A stretch of 37,956 nt of DNA. It comes from Bog-473 sp035534235 (GTDB lineage: Bacteria > Actinomycetota > Acidimicrobiia > Acidimicrobiales > RAAP-2). Shown here in pieces: positions 30,659 through 37,956 of this stretch (position 1 is the stretch's first letter; the number at the start of each line of letters is the position of its first letter). Both the position numbers and the translations under genes were made by a program. Below the pieces are notes generated by a model. The model was not told the DNA's origin and did no database searches. It was given only the letters and a program-made list of their open reading frames with translations. The stretch covers positions 1-37,956 of the forward strand of contig DATLSH010000007.1 in NCBI GenBank assembly GCA_035534235.1, read 5' to 3'.

Positions 30659-31951
30659 TTAAGTGCCTTGGACAAACTCAATGTCCTCCACGTTGGCAGA
30701 GGGGACTCTCACGTAGCTGACATCGACATGACCGAGCGAATCGAGGATAACGGTCTGGAAGTCGCCAAGTTCACGGTCGGCAGTGCAATTGGTGCCACCC
30801 GTGCAGACGGGACCGGTCTTGGCTGATGTCGGGTCGGCGGTCGTGAGCGACGACCAGGATGACCCTCTATCGGTGCTCTTCAGGGCCGACGCGAACCATT
30901 CCGCGTTGGAGGGTGCCGCGTCGGGTGTGGCCGAGACAGACGGTGTGTTGTATAGGGACACGGCCACCGTGCTCGCGTTGGCCGTGATCCACGGGTACAC
31001 GGAAGTCCCTGAAGACACGATGGTTGTGGGAGCAGACCAGGTGCTGCCCCAGTCGGACGAGGTGCTGAACGCGATGACGCTGGCGGAGCCAGTCTCGTTC
31101 AACCACGCGGCGTAAAGGTGGCTGCCGCCGCCGTTTGCCACCACGGGAAACGCCGAGTTGGTGGTGCTGCTGCTGGCCGTCTGGATCGAAGTGTTGGTCC
31201 AGCTGGTCCCGCCGTTTGATGAGTGGGCGAAGTTGATCCCGCCGGTTGAGGTGGAATAGATCACTCCGACCTTGTCGGAGGTGCCGAGGAGGGCGCCGCC
31301 ACCTTGGGCGATGACATTGCCGGGGGGGCACACGCATCCGGTCTGGTCCGCGGTCGTCGCTGCCACTACGCCGGGTCCGTAAGCCAGACCGTTGTCGGTG
31401 GACTTGGCGACGACGATACCTGCAGGGAGAGCGTGGGTCGCCTCGTAGTCGATTCCACCTCCGGCCGCCGCGATCCACGGTCGGTCCTGAATGAGTTGAC
31501 CACCGATCGGCTGGGCCGTCCAGGTTCGGGCGTCGTCGGACGAGACCGACGCCGTGGCGCTACCGAGCCACAGGTCGATCATGGAGAGCGTTCCGGTGGA
31601 GGGGTCCACGGCGATCTGTGCGTCACCTCCCCCAGGGTTGTTGCTTCTCGCCCCGGGGGAAGTGAGGGCCCATGAAAGGCCCGCTGCGTTCGAGCGGAAT
31701 ACCAGACTCGGCGACGTGCCGTTCGACAGGAGGCCGTCCGGTGCGTTTATGAAGAGGTTGCCGTCAGGTGATTGGACGATGCCGGGCTCGCTCCCGCCGG
31801 TACCGACCTTGACCGGTCCCGCGAAGCTCAGCGTGAGCACCGCTGCCGCAGACGACATCGTAACGAAGGGGATCACACTCCCCGCTGCCACAGCAGTTGA
31901 ACCGGCGACCAGGCTGGCTATCAGCGCCCGCTTTCTTGCGAGGTACACCAT
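30659..31951 (-). CDS. Secreted sialidase-like (Asp-box/BNR) protein
   Basis: 430 residues from ATG 31951, with GGGAGG 6 nt upstream; the longer frame to 32071 lacks a ribosome site. Signal peptide: YLARKRALIASLVAGSTAVAAG with a cleavage region near SSAAAV. Asp-box repeats S-x-D-x-G-x-x-W are visible: SSDWGSTW, STDRGSSW, STDNGLAY, and weaker SSDDARTW and SSNGGTSW. They mark a six-bladed sialidase-type propeller. The catalytic Arg triad and Tyr/Glu of true sialidases cannot be assigned with certainty, so it may be an exo-sialidase or only a BNR-fold binding protein. Cysteine pairs in TGCVCPPGN and GPVCTGGTNC may form disulfides outside the cell. Confidence 0.75.
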   Translation of the reverse strand: MVYLARKRALIASLVAGSTAVAAGSVIPFVTMSSAAAVLTLSFAGPVKVGTGGSEPGIVQSPDGNLFINAPDGLLSNGTSPSLVFRSNAAGLSWALTSPGARSNNPGGGDAQIAVDPSTGTLSMIDLWLGSATASVSSDDARTWTAQPIGGQLIQDRPWIAAAGGGIDYEATHALPAGIVVAKSTDNGLAYGPGVVAATTADQTGCVCPPGNVIAQGGGALLGTSDKVGVIYSTSTGGINFAHSSNGGTSWTNTSIQTASSSTTNSAFPVVANGGGSHLYAAWLNETGSASVIAFSTSSDWGSTWSAPTTIVSSGTSVYPWITANASTVAVSLYNTPSVSATPDAAPSNAEWFASALKSTDRGSSWSSLTTADPTSAKTGPVCTGGTNCTADRELGDFQTVILDSLGHVDVSYVRVPSANVEDIEFVQGT

Positions 31952-32462
31952 GGAAGTCCTCCCAGCTCGTGGTCGCGTTCCTAGCCGGGAGAACAGATTC
32001 CGATCCCTACCCCGCACCGCGTCCGCCAAATGACTTCCTAATTGTCTACCCAGAACGGGAGGATCGGTCAACTTCGTCCCGAATGGTCACCGAAGTTCCG
32101 TGGCCCTAGTGGCAATGGAACGGCCGGCTCAACCCGCATGTGACGTGGGTTGACCACGGTCACGTGGTCCGAGCCTCCATCAAACCCAGTGGGGGACAAT
32201 ACCGATTTCTCCGCCGCGGAAGAATTCGATCGCCAGCGACGTGCAACTTCGGCACTGAGACCCAGGTAGCGCCGGAGCCTGGGCTATTCGGGTTCGCCCC
32301 GCACATGCAGCAGGCACCACTGCGCATACTCCCGGTCGAGAGGTGCCGCTTCAAGCATGGCCTCAATGTCGCCCCAGAAGACAACCTCGGAAGCCATCGA
32401 ACACGGGGCACCGATAGGGCAACTTGGCCATCACCAGACCGAGTAGTGCGAGGTCACCTGAT
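31952..32462. other. Mostly non-coding gap with hairpins and a possible small fragment
   Basis: 511 bp between the sialidase-like gene and the corrected end of the fucosyltransferase-like gene. TCAACCC/GGGTTGA (32129-32135 and 32147-32153) and GACCAC/GTGGTC (32152-32157 and 32164-32169) form two overlapping stems that exclude each other. A 37-codon frame is described separately. A plus-strand frame at 32140-32520 is Arg/Pro-rich and looks spurious. Confidence 0.4.
32284..32397 (-). CDS. Possible small ORF or gene fragment (37 aa)
   Basis: ATG 32397 to TAG 32284. The peptide (EVVFWGDIEAMLEAAPLDRE in its middle, then YAQWCLLHVRGEPE) has a natural residue balance and helical character, unlike neighbouring frames, so it may be the tail of a lost gene downstream of the fucosyltransferase-like gene. 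No ribosome site and no family match. Confidence 0.25.
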   Translation of the reverse strand: MASEVVFWGDIEAMLEAAPLDREYAQWCLLHVRGEPE

Positions 32463-33481
32463 TCACGCCAGTCCCGACCGCCCGAAGCGGCTGCGCACGG
32501 GATTTGAGAACTCCGGCTGATCGAACTGCCCATCGGGACCGACGGTCAACCACGAGGAGAGCGCCGAGTGCCAAAACGGGTGGTACAGCACGATGCCGTT
32601 CCTGTTGAGGATTCCCCCAGATAGCTCAACGATGATCGGCTCATCACCAGGATGTCAGCAGTGGCCAGCCCACGCAGGCAATCGACCGCCCTGCCATTGA
32701 TGCAATGCACGAGATTGGGGAGAACGCTGAAGTCGTCCATGCGATTCATTTCCGGATGGACGACGACGGGGGCACTGATCCGGTGGGAGATTCCATGATG
32801 CTCGGGCTGAACGACGAATTCCTCGTAGGGAACCTCGGTGTAGAGCTCCAATTGGAAGTCAACCTTGAGCACACTGAGGGTACTTGCCACGTTCTGCGCG
32901 ACCTGTATGTAGTACGCATTGGGCAGCATCCGGTCCGAATCCACCACGAGGAGGTCTCCACGCCGCACATGGATGGCAACCCGCAGCGCGTGACCTTCCC
33001 GCGCTGTCAGCGTGAAGGGGGATAACCCCTTGCACACCTCGTAGCAGTCGGGGAAACGATCGGCGATGCCGTAGGGAAGAACAAGCTGCACGAGGTACGG
33101 CCTTCCGCCCTGCGCATTCTGGTCGAATTTGGCGACAAGCCGATTGACCGTATCGATTGAGATATCCTGCAGATTCAATTCGTAAAACTCGTCCGATGGC
33201 ATGAGGTCAGACCTGAACTGAAACAGATCATTGAACTCACTGTGGAATTGAGGGTCGATGAAGTTCTTCTTCAACGCAGTCAATCCTTGGTAGTCGACAC
33301 GACTGAGTGGCGAGTGAAGATAAATTACACCGAGAAGTCGCGCTATCGCATAAGTCCCATAGTTTCTCTGCAGCTGCGCACCGACTCCATCGTGCATCAC
33401 GCCGCTGTCGTACGTCAGTACGAGTTTCTTCTCCAGGTCCGGCAAAGCCACTGGGTACAATTCGGTGGCATTCTCGGACAC
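32463..33481 (-). CDS. Fucosyltransferase-like glycosyltransferase, frameshifted near the 3' end
   Basis: The uninterrupted frame runs 33481 to 32546 (311 residues). It contains DGVGAQLQRNYGTYAIARLL, a sugar-nucleotide-type N-terminus, and VAIHVRRGDL, the H-x-R-R-G-D motif of fucosyltransferases, then NAYYIQVAQNV and ADILVMSRSSLSYLG. After SYLG the frame turns into Ser/Thr/Arg-rich sequence. Adding one base in the G5 run (C5 on the plus strand, 32614-32618) gives GILNRNGIVLYHPFWHSALS and a natural end at TGA 32465-32463, about 339 residues. So either a one-base deletion inactivated or altered the C-terminus, or the read is wrong there. The enzyme would add fucose or a similar deoxysugar to a surface glycan or glycolipid (family inference). 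No ribosome site is clear at 33481. Confidence 0.72.
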
Positions 33482-33544
33482 CCCAACATCACTCTTTCCT
33501 CTGGTGTCATTCGCTGGGCAGGTATCCCGCGAACATCCTGCTGC

Positions 33545-33651
33545 TTCACCGGTGAAACCCGGTATGGTTCGCCGGTGAGGCGCGACCTCGCCAAGTTATC
33601 GGGCTTGGATACAGGGGTCCAAGCCTTGGCCTCGTCCTAGCCTTGAAGGCT
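33545..33651. promoter_or_regulatory. Palindrome-rich divergent regulatory region
   Basis: TTCACCGGTGAA (33545-33556, perfect 12-bp palindrome) and TTCGCCGGTGAG (33568-33579) start 23 bp apart, about two helical turns, like a tandem operator. They are followed by GGCTTGGA/TCCAAGCC (33602-33609 and 33618-33625, perfect 8-bp arms) and AGCCTT-G-AAGGCT (33639-33651). The region lies between the fucosyltransferase-like gene (minus) and the GH5 gene (plus). Confidence 0.5.
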
Positions 33652-33699
33652 TCTTGAGCCGCCATGAGCACTTGACCCTGATGACACGGAGCGATTGGC

Positions 33700-35427
33700 A
33701 TGCGGAGGCAGGTCCGGCAGGAAGATGAGGCGAGGACGGTTCGTTGGGCACCTTCCCATCACCGCTTGATCAGCTTCAGCCTCGTTTCGATCCTCGCCAT
33801 CGCCGGCTGCGCGCTCGCAGGTTGCACCCGCACCTCCAATGCGACTCTTCCGAGCATTGCCTCGCCGATCCATTATCCAGCGAATACCACCGGGTCGGCA
33901 GCCCTCGGGGGGCCGATCCGCTCGCCGGGCGGACCCTACCTCTACGACCAGGAGGGTCGGGTGGTCTTCTTCCATGGAGTGAACGCTGTGTACAAGCTCC
34001 CTCCCTACGAGCTCTACCCAGCTCCCGGCAAGCGCTGGGACTTCACCGCCGCTGATGCATCGCTCATGGCCAGCCTCGGATTCAACGTCGTCCGGCTGGG
34101 AATCACGTGGAAGGGTCTGGAGCCGGGAACCGCCCAGGCGAATGACCCCGCCATCTGCACGCCAGGCACTCCCCGCGACCCCGGGCAATTCAATCAGGCG
34201 GTGCTCGACCGCTACCTGGGCAACGTCAGCCGCACTGTGGAGCTGCTGGCCCGGTTTCACATCTACACCCTCCTTGACATGCACCAGGACGTCTACAACG
34301 AGGCTTTCGACGGAGAGGGAGCCCCGAACTGGGCCGTCTGCACAAATGGGGTACCCAGCAAGGATCCACCTGGCAGGTGGTCACGGAACTACGCGACCAC
34401 GGCGGCCGGCATCGCCTACCGTCATTTCTGGAAGAACGACGTCGTCGGTGATCTCCAAGGCGAGTACGATCGCGTGTGGACCGCTGTCGCCACCTACTTC
34501 CGGTCCAACTCATGGGTGCTCGGTTACGACCCCTTCAACGAGCCCTTCTCGACTTCGCTGGTGGACATCAGGGACGAAGTCTTCGACGGCCAGTTGCAGT
34601 GCTTCTACACGGGCACCGCCTTCATCGGCTCACCGAATCACGGCGCACCCGCCATCAGCTGCCCGCCTTCGGATCCCGCTTCGGGTCTCATCCCGCGCAT
34701 CCTCAGCGCCGATTCCAACCACCTGATCTTCTACGAGCCGGACATCTATGCCCGCCACGGGGCAGCCAACTTCGTGGGACCTATGAACTTTCGGAATCTC
34801 GTGTTCAACGTGCACATCTATTGCAGTTATCGAAGCGGCAAGACAGGCAACCCGACCGACATCGCAGCGTGCGTCTCCCAAGAAGTGCGGGCGCTCAAGA
34901 CCCGTTCGGAGGACCGGAGCGAGCTCGCCACGCCAGCCCAAACCGGGGGATCGGCATGGTTCGTGAGTGAATTCGGAGCCACCTCAAATCCTCAGCTGCT
35001 CAATGAGATCACCAAGCAGGAGGACCTGTTCCTCGTCAGTTGGACCTATTGGTCGTGGAAGTACTACGACGACCCCACCGGCAGCGCGGACGAGGCGCTG
35101 GTGACCTACCAGGGAAAGCTCCGGTCCACGGCCTTGGCCCTGGCTCGCACGTACCCGGAGGCGGTCGCCGGAAAGCCGACCTCGCTGTTGTTCGATCCGA
35201 CCAACGGCGCATTTCATCTTGTCTATACACCCGACCACGCAATCCACGCACCGACCGTGGTCTTCGTCCCGACCCAGATCCACTACCCGGACGGGTACTG
35301 CGCCCGGGTCACCGGTGGGACCGTGGTCTCCCGTCCCGGCAGCGAATTCCTCGAAGTGAAGAACGCAGCCTCCGGAGGCCCGGTCAGCGTCACGGTTATC
35401 CCGGGACGCTGCAACGCGGGAGGATAG
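33700..35427 (+). CDS. GH5 glycoside hydrolase lipoprotein, endoglycoceramidase-like
   Basis: 575 residues from ATG 33700. After about 22 polar residues a hydrophobic stretch (LISFSLVSILAIAGC) leads to the lipobox LAGC (Cys42; IAGC at Cys37 is an alternative), so it is likely a surface lipoprotein. The (beta/alpha)8 barrel shows GFNVVRLGITWKGLEP, TLLDMHQDVYNEAF, acid/base Glu281 in GYDPFNEPF and nucleophile Glu424 in FVSEFGA. MHQDVY and DPFNEPF are typical of the endoglycoceramidase-related branch of GH5. A C-terminal beta domain follows. It would cut the sugar-ceramide or a similar glycolipid linkage outside the cell; the substrate cannot be told from the sequence. Confidence 0.85.
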   Translation: MRRQVRQEDEARTVRWAPSHHRLISFSLVSILAIAGCALAGCTRTSNATLPSIASPIHYPANTTGSAALGGPIRSPGGPYLYDQEGRVVFFHGVNAVYKLPPYELYPAPGKRWDFTAADASLMASLGFNVVRLGITWKGLEPGTAQANDPAICTPGTPRDPGQFNQAVLDRYLGNVSRTVELLARFHIYTLLDMHQDVYNEAFDGEGAPNWAVCTNGVPSKDPPGRWSRNYATTAAGIAYRHFWKNDVVGDLQGEYDRVWTAVATYFRSNSWVLGYDPFNEPFSTSLVDIRDEVFDGQLQCFYTGTAFIGSPNHGAPAISCPPSDPASGLIPRILSADSNHLIFYEPDIYARHGAANFVGPMNFRNLVFNVHIYCSYRSGKTGNPTDIAACVSQEVRALKTRSEDRSELATPAQTGGSAWFVSEFGATSNPQLLNEITKQEDLFLVSWTYWSWKYYDDPTGSADEALVTYQGKLRSTALALARTYPEAVAGKPTSLLFDPTNGAFHLVYTPDHAIHAPTVVFVPTQIHYPDGYCARVTGGTVVSRPGSEFLEVKNAASGGPVSVTVIPGRCNAGG

Positions 35428-35496
35428 GGGGTGGTGCCGCATCGACCGGGTGCCGTGCGCCTTCTGGTTCCGCCAAGCAGATGCCCGGAACCTTCG

Positions 35497-35527
35497 TTGA
35501 TTCGTGCGTAGGGGGAGACGGTAGATT
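35497..35527 (+). promoter_or_regulatory. Probable promoter of the second ABC operon
   Basis: TTGATT (35497-35502) and TAGATT (35522-35527) with a 19-bp spacer. The -10 ends 8 nt before ATG 35536, suggesting a leaderless mRNA. Confidence 0.5.
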
Positions 35528-35535
35528 CTCCGTGG

Positions 35536-36519
35536 ATGAACCAGGCTGCCGACGCCAGCAATAACGCCATTCATGTGAAAGGCCTGGTCCGGTACTTCGG
35601 TGGGTCGTGTGCGGTCGACCATGTGGACCTCCGGATCCCCCATGGTGAGATCTATGGCTTCCTCGGACCCAACGGCGCGGGAAAGTCGACCACCGTCCTC
35701 ATGCTGTGCACCCTGCTGGCCCCATCGGACGGCCGTGCGGTCGTGGCCGGCTACGACGTGGCGACCCACCCCGGCCAGGTGCGCCTCCACATCGGGGTCG
35801 CCCTGCAGGAAGCCGCGCTCGACCCGAACCAGACGGGGATCGAGCTCCTCCGGCTCCAAGGACTCCTTTACGGCCTCTCCAAGCGGGCCGTGCGGCAACG
35901 GATCAGTGAGTTGGCGGACCTCATCGATCTGGGTGATGCCCTCGGTCGGCGGATCGGCACCTATTCGGGCGGCATGAAGCGCCGACTCGACCTGGCGGCT
36001 GCACTGGTTCACAACCCTGACATCCTCTTCCTCGATGAACCGACCACCGGTCTCGACCCGGTGAGCCGGGTCAGTGTCTGGGCCGAGGTGAGGCGTCTCA
36101 ATCAGGAACTCGGTATGACCATCTTCCTGACCACCCAGTACCTCGAAGAGGCCGATGAGCTGGCTCACCGCGTCGGCATCATCGACCGCGGTCGGATTGT
36201 GGCCGAGGGAACTCCAGATGATCTGAAGCGCTCCATCGGTACCGATGTGATCATCGCCCGGGTCGACGGTGAGGCATCAAGCGTCCTGGAGCTTGTTGAA
36301 GGCGTCCCGGGGCTTCTCAGCGTGGAGGCCCACGGTAACGAGCTGGTCATCGCCACCGAGAACGGACCCGCCGCCATCAGCCCGCTCGCCGTGGCCCTGG
36401 CGGGCGGAGCGGTTCATGTGCGTGATCTCACCCTGCGGACCCCGACGCTCGATGACGTGTTCCTTGAGCTGACGGGCACCCACATTGAGCAGAGCGATCC
36501 TGAGGAGGTTCCGGCATGA
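35536..36519 (+). CDS. DrrA-like ABC exporter ATPase
   Basis: 327 residues. Walker A GPNGAGKST, Q-loop LQEAALD, signature YSGGMKRRLDLA, Walker B ILFLDEPTTGLD and switch region TTQYLEEADELA match the DrrA drug-resistance exporter class, with the usual C-terminal domain of about 100 residues. The TTQ in place of the common TTH of other ABC proteins is normal for DrrA-type ATPases. Coupled by ATGA to the permease. Together with the glycan genes upstream it may export a glycolipid or antibiotic (inference). Confidence 0.92.
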   Translation: MNQAADASNNAIHVKGLVRYFGGSCAVDHVDLRIPHGEIYGFLGPNGAGKSTTVLMLCTLLAPSDGRAVVAGYDVATHPGQVRLHIGVALQEAALDPNQTGIELLRLQGLLYGLSKRAVRQRISELADLIDLGDALGRRIGTYSGGMKRRLDLAAALVHNPDILFLDEPTTGLDPVSRVSVWAEVRRLNQELGMTIFLTTQYLEEADELAHRVGIIDRGRIVAEGTPDDLKRSIGTDVIIARVDGEASSVLELVEGVPGLLSVEAHGNELVIATENGPAAISPLAVALAGGAVHVRDLTLRTPTLDDVFLELTGTHIEQSDPEEVPA

Positions 36520-37346
36520 CTGCCGTCACCGGGGATGCGGTCGCACGGCTCCCTGCCGAAGTGATCCGAGCCCGACCGGCCGGCTTCCTGCACGACCTGT
36601 CTGCCATTGCCGGGCGGGCCCTGCGCGCCGTCCCGCGCGACCTCGAAGTCGTGATGCCACCCGTGTTCATTTCGCTGTTCTTCTTCATCGTCAACATCGC
36701 CACCCTGAAGAAGGTGGTCGACCACATCCCCGGATTGAATTACACGGCGTTCCAGATGGGCACGGCCATCCTGCTCGGCGTGACCGGTGTCTCGCGGGCG
36801 CCCGCTCTCGTCCTTGACATCCAGAACAGGTATTTCGACCGCTTGCTCCTCACCCCGGTGAGGAGGACCGCCATACTGATCGGGCACATGGCGGCAGACG
36901 TCGCTGTAGCCGCAGTCCTGACCGTTCCCATTCTGGTGCTCGGACTCATTCTCGGAGTGCACTTCCAGGACGGCCCGCTCGGCATTGTGGTGTTCATCCT
37001 CCTGGCAGCACTGTGGAGCCTGGCCTTTGCAGGATTCGGCTACGCCATCGCTCTCAAGACGGGTAATCCGGCCGCCGTGAACTCCACCTTTCTGCTCTTC
37101 TTCCCGTTCCTGTTCCTCACGTCTGCCTATGTGCCCCGCAGCCAACTCACGGGCTGGCTCAACATTGTGGCCGGCTTTAATCCGGTCACCTACCTTCTTG
37201 GTGGACTTCGTTCCATGGTGCTGCAGTCCGGGTGGCAGTGGGTGCAACTCGGCCAGGCCCTACTGGCCATCGGCCTGGTCGGAGTGCTCAGCATGTCGCT
37301 GTGTTTCGCCGCCCTGAGGGGACGGATCAGGAGCGGCGGAGCCTGA
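36516..37346 (+). CDS. DrrB-like ABC-2 permease
   Basis: 276 residues with six hydrophobic segments (PPVFISLFFFIVNIATL, FQMGTAILLGVTGVSRA, HMAADVAVAAVLTVPILVLGL, GIVVFILLAALWSLAFAGFG, STFLLFFPFLFLTSAYV, LGQALLAIGLVGVLSMSLCF) and the ABC-2 loop DIQNRYFDRLLLTPVRR. Partner of the DrrA-like ATPase through a 4-nt overlap. It ends 47 bp before the convergent HAD gene. Confidence 0.9.
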   Translation: MTAVTGDAVARLPAEVIRARPAGFLHDLSAIAGRALRAVPRDLEVVMPPVFISLFFFIVNIATLKKVVDHIPGLNYTAFQMGTAILLGVTGVSRAPALVLDIQNRYFDRLLLTPVRRTAILIGHMAADVAVAAVLTVPILVLGLILGVHFQDGPLGIVVFILLAALWSLAFAGFGYAIALKTGNPAAVNSTFLLFFPFLFLTSAYVPRSQLTGWLNIVAGFNPVTYLLGGLRSMVLQSGWQWVQLGQALLAIGLVGVLSMSLCFAALRGRIRSGGA

Positions 37347-37393
37347 GCACGAACCCGGCCCCCGCCCGGATCTGAAAATGGCAACCTGCCGAG

Positions 37394-37813
37394 CTATCCG
37401 GGGTGAGAAGAGCCGGGCGAGGAGGTGCTCACCATCCGCGCCGTGAGTCCCCTCTCAGCGAGCCGGTCGACGGTCTCCCGGGCGGCCCGATCCAAGGCCT
37501 GGTCCTCCGCGCTGCCGGCAGTCAGCCGGTGGACGAGCCGAGGCGCTCCGCCCCTCACCTCGAAGACCTCGGAGCCCCGGTTGCAGCACAAGAAGAGGTG
37601 CCCGCGGCCCCGTGGCCTCGCTCCGAGTTGTCCGTCCACATTGCCGACATGGGTGCCGCTCACCACGAAGACGTGGACGCCCGCGGCGCAGAGAGCCTCT
37701 ATGTAATGGCGTGCCAACGTGGCGTCGGCTCGGCGATCCGGCACCACGGTACCGTCCCAGTCGAAGATGAGAGCTTCGAAGGTCTCCTCTGGCACGCTTC
37801 CCGGAAGCTCCAT
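37394..37813 (-). CDS. HAD-superfamily phosphatase, C-terminally truncated
   Basis: 139 residues from ATG 37813; an in-frame TAA directly precedes it. The nucleophile loop FDWDGT has Asp18 and Asp20, followed by VVPDRR. VHVFVVSGTHVGNVDGQLGA provides the second HAD motif. HAD proteins of this DWDGT-VVPDRR type are usually 250 or more residues, and the Lys and the last Asp motif are missing: after GLTARMVS the frame runs into STSSPGSSHPG and stops. So it looks like a gene cut short by a deletion or frameshift, likely inactive. Confidence 0.65.
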   Translation of the reverse strand: MELPGSVPEETFEALIFDWDGTVVPDRRADATLARHYIEALCAAGVHVFVVSGTHVGNVDGQLGARPRGRGHLFLCCNRGSEVFEVRGGAPRLVHRLTAGSAEDQALDRAARETVDRLAERGLTARMVSTSSPGSSHPG

Positions 37814-37828
37814 TTAGAGCGCGCGCCA

Positions 37829-37954
37829 TTAGGCGACGGCCATGGACTCCCATCTTTTGGCCCACTTGACCAGCTTGACGGTGATGATCAGGGCAACGGC
37901 CAGGGCGAATTGGGCCAGACGATGAGCGGTGAACCGGTCCGTATTTCTCCTCAT
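37829..37954 (-). CDS. Small single-helix membrane protein, possibly partial
   Basis: 41 codons from ATG 37954 to TAA 37829, 15 bp before the HAD gene on the same strand. The peptide has a basic start (MRRNTDRFTAHR), a helix of about 18 hydrophobic residues (LAQFALAVALIITVKLVKW) and a short tail. Because the window ends 2 bp upstream, a longer frame and its ribosome site cannot be excluded. No family recognised. Confidence 0.4.
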   Translation of the reverse strand: MRRNTDRFTAHRLAQFALAVALIITVKLVKWAKRWESMAVA

Positions 37955-37956
37955 CT

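Noticed and set aside
32140..32520. A 126-codon plus-strand frame
   Set aside because: Arg/Pro/Gly-rich with no ribosome site; it overlaps the restored C-terminus of the fucosyltransferase-like gene.

Overview
The window is high-GC bacterial DNA. Its gene content points to an actinobacterium, perhaps of the Acidimicrobiia type: SenX3/RegX3-like two-component genes, ctaA/ctaB beside an ABC exporter, SCO6880/TrbL/DUF6112 conjugation-type membrane proteins, an SCO6745-family protein, cell-wall proteins with GYWLVASDGGIFAFGDA repeats, and many genes that begin 7-9 nt downstream of a TANNNT box (leaderless style). The taxonomic placement is inference; there is no rRNA gene here.

Left part (1-7.8 kb, minus strand). 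A very large secreted protein with about 18 NHL propeller blades runs off the left edge. It is preceded by a 20-codon leader ORF whose stop overlaps its start. Upstream on the same strand is a tight three-gene membrane module (DUF6112 / VirB6-TrbL / SCO6880) of the type IV secretion kind, without its usual ATPases.

Core part (8-16.8 kb). A sensor kinase and response regulator pair is followed by serS coupled to a metallo-beta-lactamase-fold gene. A two-gene ABC exporter diverges from serS over a 26-bp spacer in which the two -10 boxes overlap. Then come a TlpA-like thioredoxin, ctaB and ctaA (haem O/A synthesis for cytochrome oxidase) and tRNA-Glu.

Middle part (16.8-28.3 kb). A repeat-containing NlpC/P60 hydrolase, a small alpha/beta-barrel-like protein, an alpha/beta hydrolase and a membrane-anchored helical protein lead to a TetR-controlled catabolic operon (PF10118 ferritin-like protein, Baeyer-Villiger-type monooxygenase, short-chain dehydrogenase). 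After that come rsgA-pirin, an amphipathic helical protein, an SCO6745-family protein, and tRNA-Asp and tRNA-Phe.

Right part (28.3-38 kb). This looks like accessory DNA. It holds a gene remnant, a complete insertion sequence (perfect 5-bp target duplication, 21-bp inverted ends, a DUF6788 gene diverging from the transposase over a 24-bp palindrome), a secreted sialidase-like Asp-box protein, a fucosyltransferase-like gene broken by a frameshift in a homopolymer, a lipoprotein of the endoglycoceramidase-like GH5 group, a DrrAB-like ABC exporter, and a C-terminally truncated HAD gene beside a small membrane ORF. The co-location of three carbohydrate-active genes with an exporter suggests a surface-glycan or glycolipid locus under decay or rearrangement.

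Signals most worth following: the three-propeller NHL protein with its coupled leader ORF, the ATPase-less secretion module, the long disordered insertion inside the kinase catalytic domain, the divergent overlapping leaderless promoters, the palindrome controlling the IS, and a window-wide aversion to ATC before GAG (Ile-Glu is written ATT GAG or even ATA GAG).
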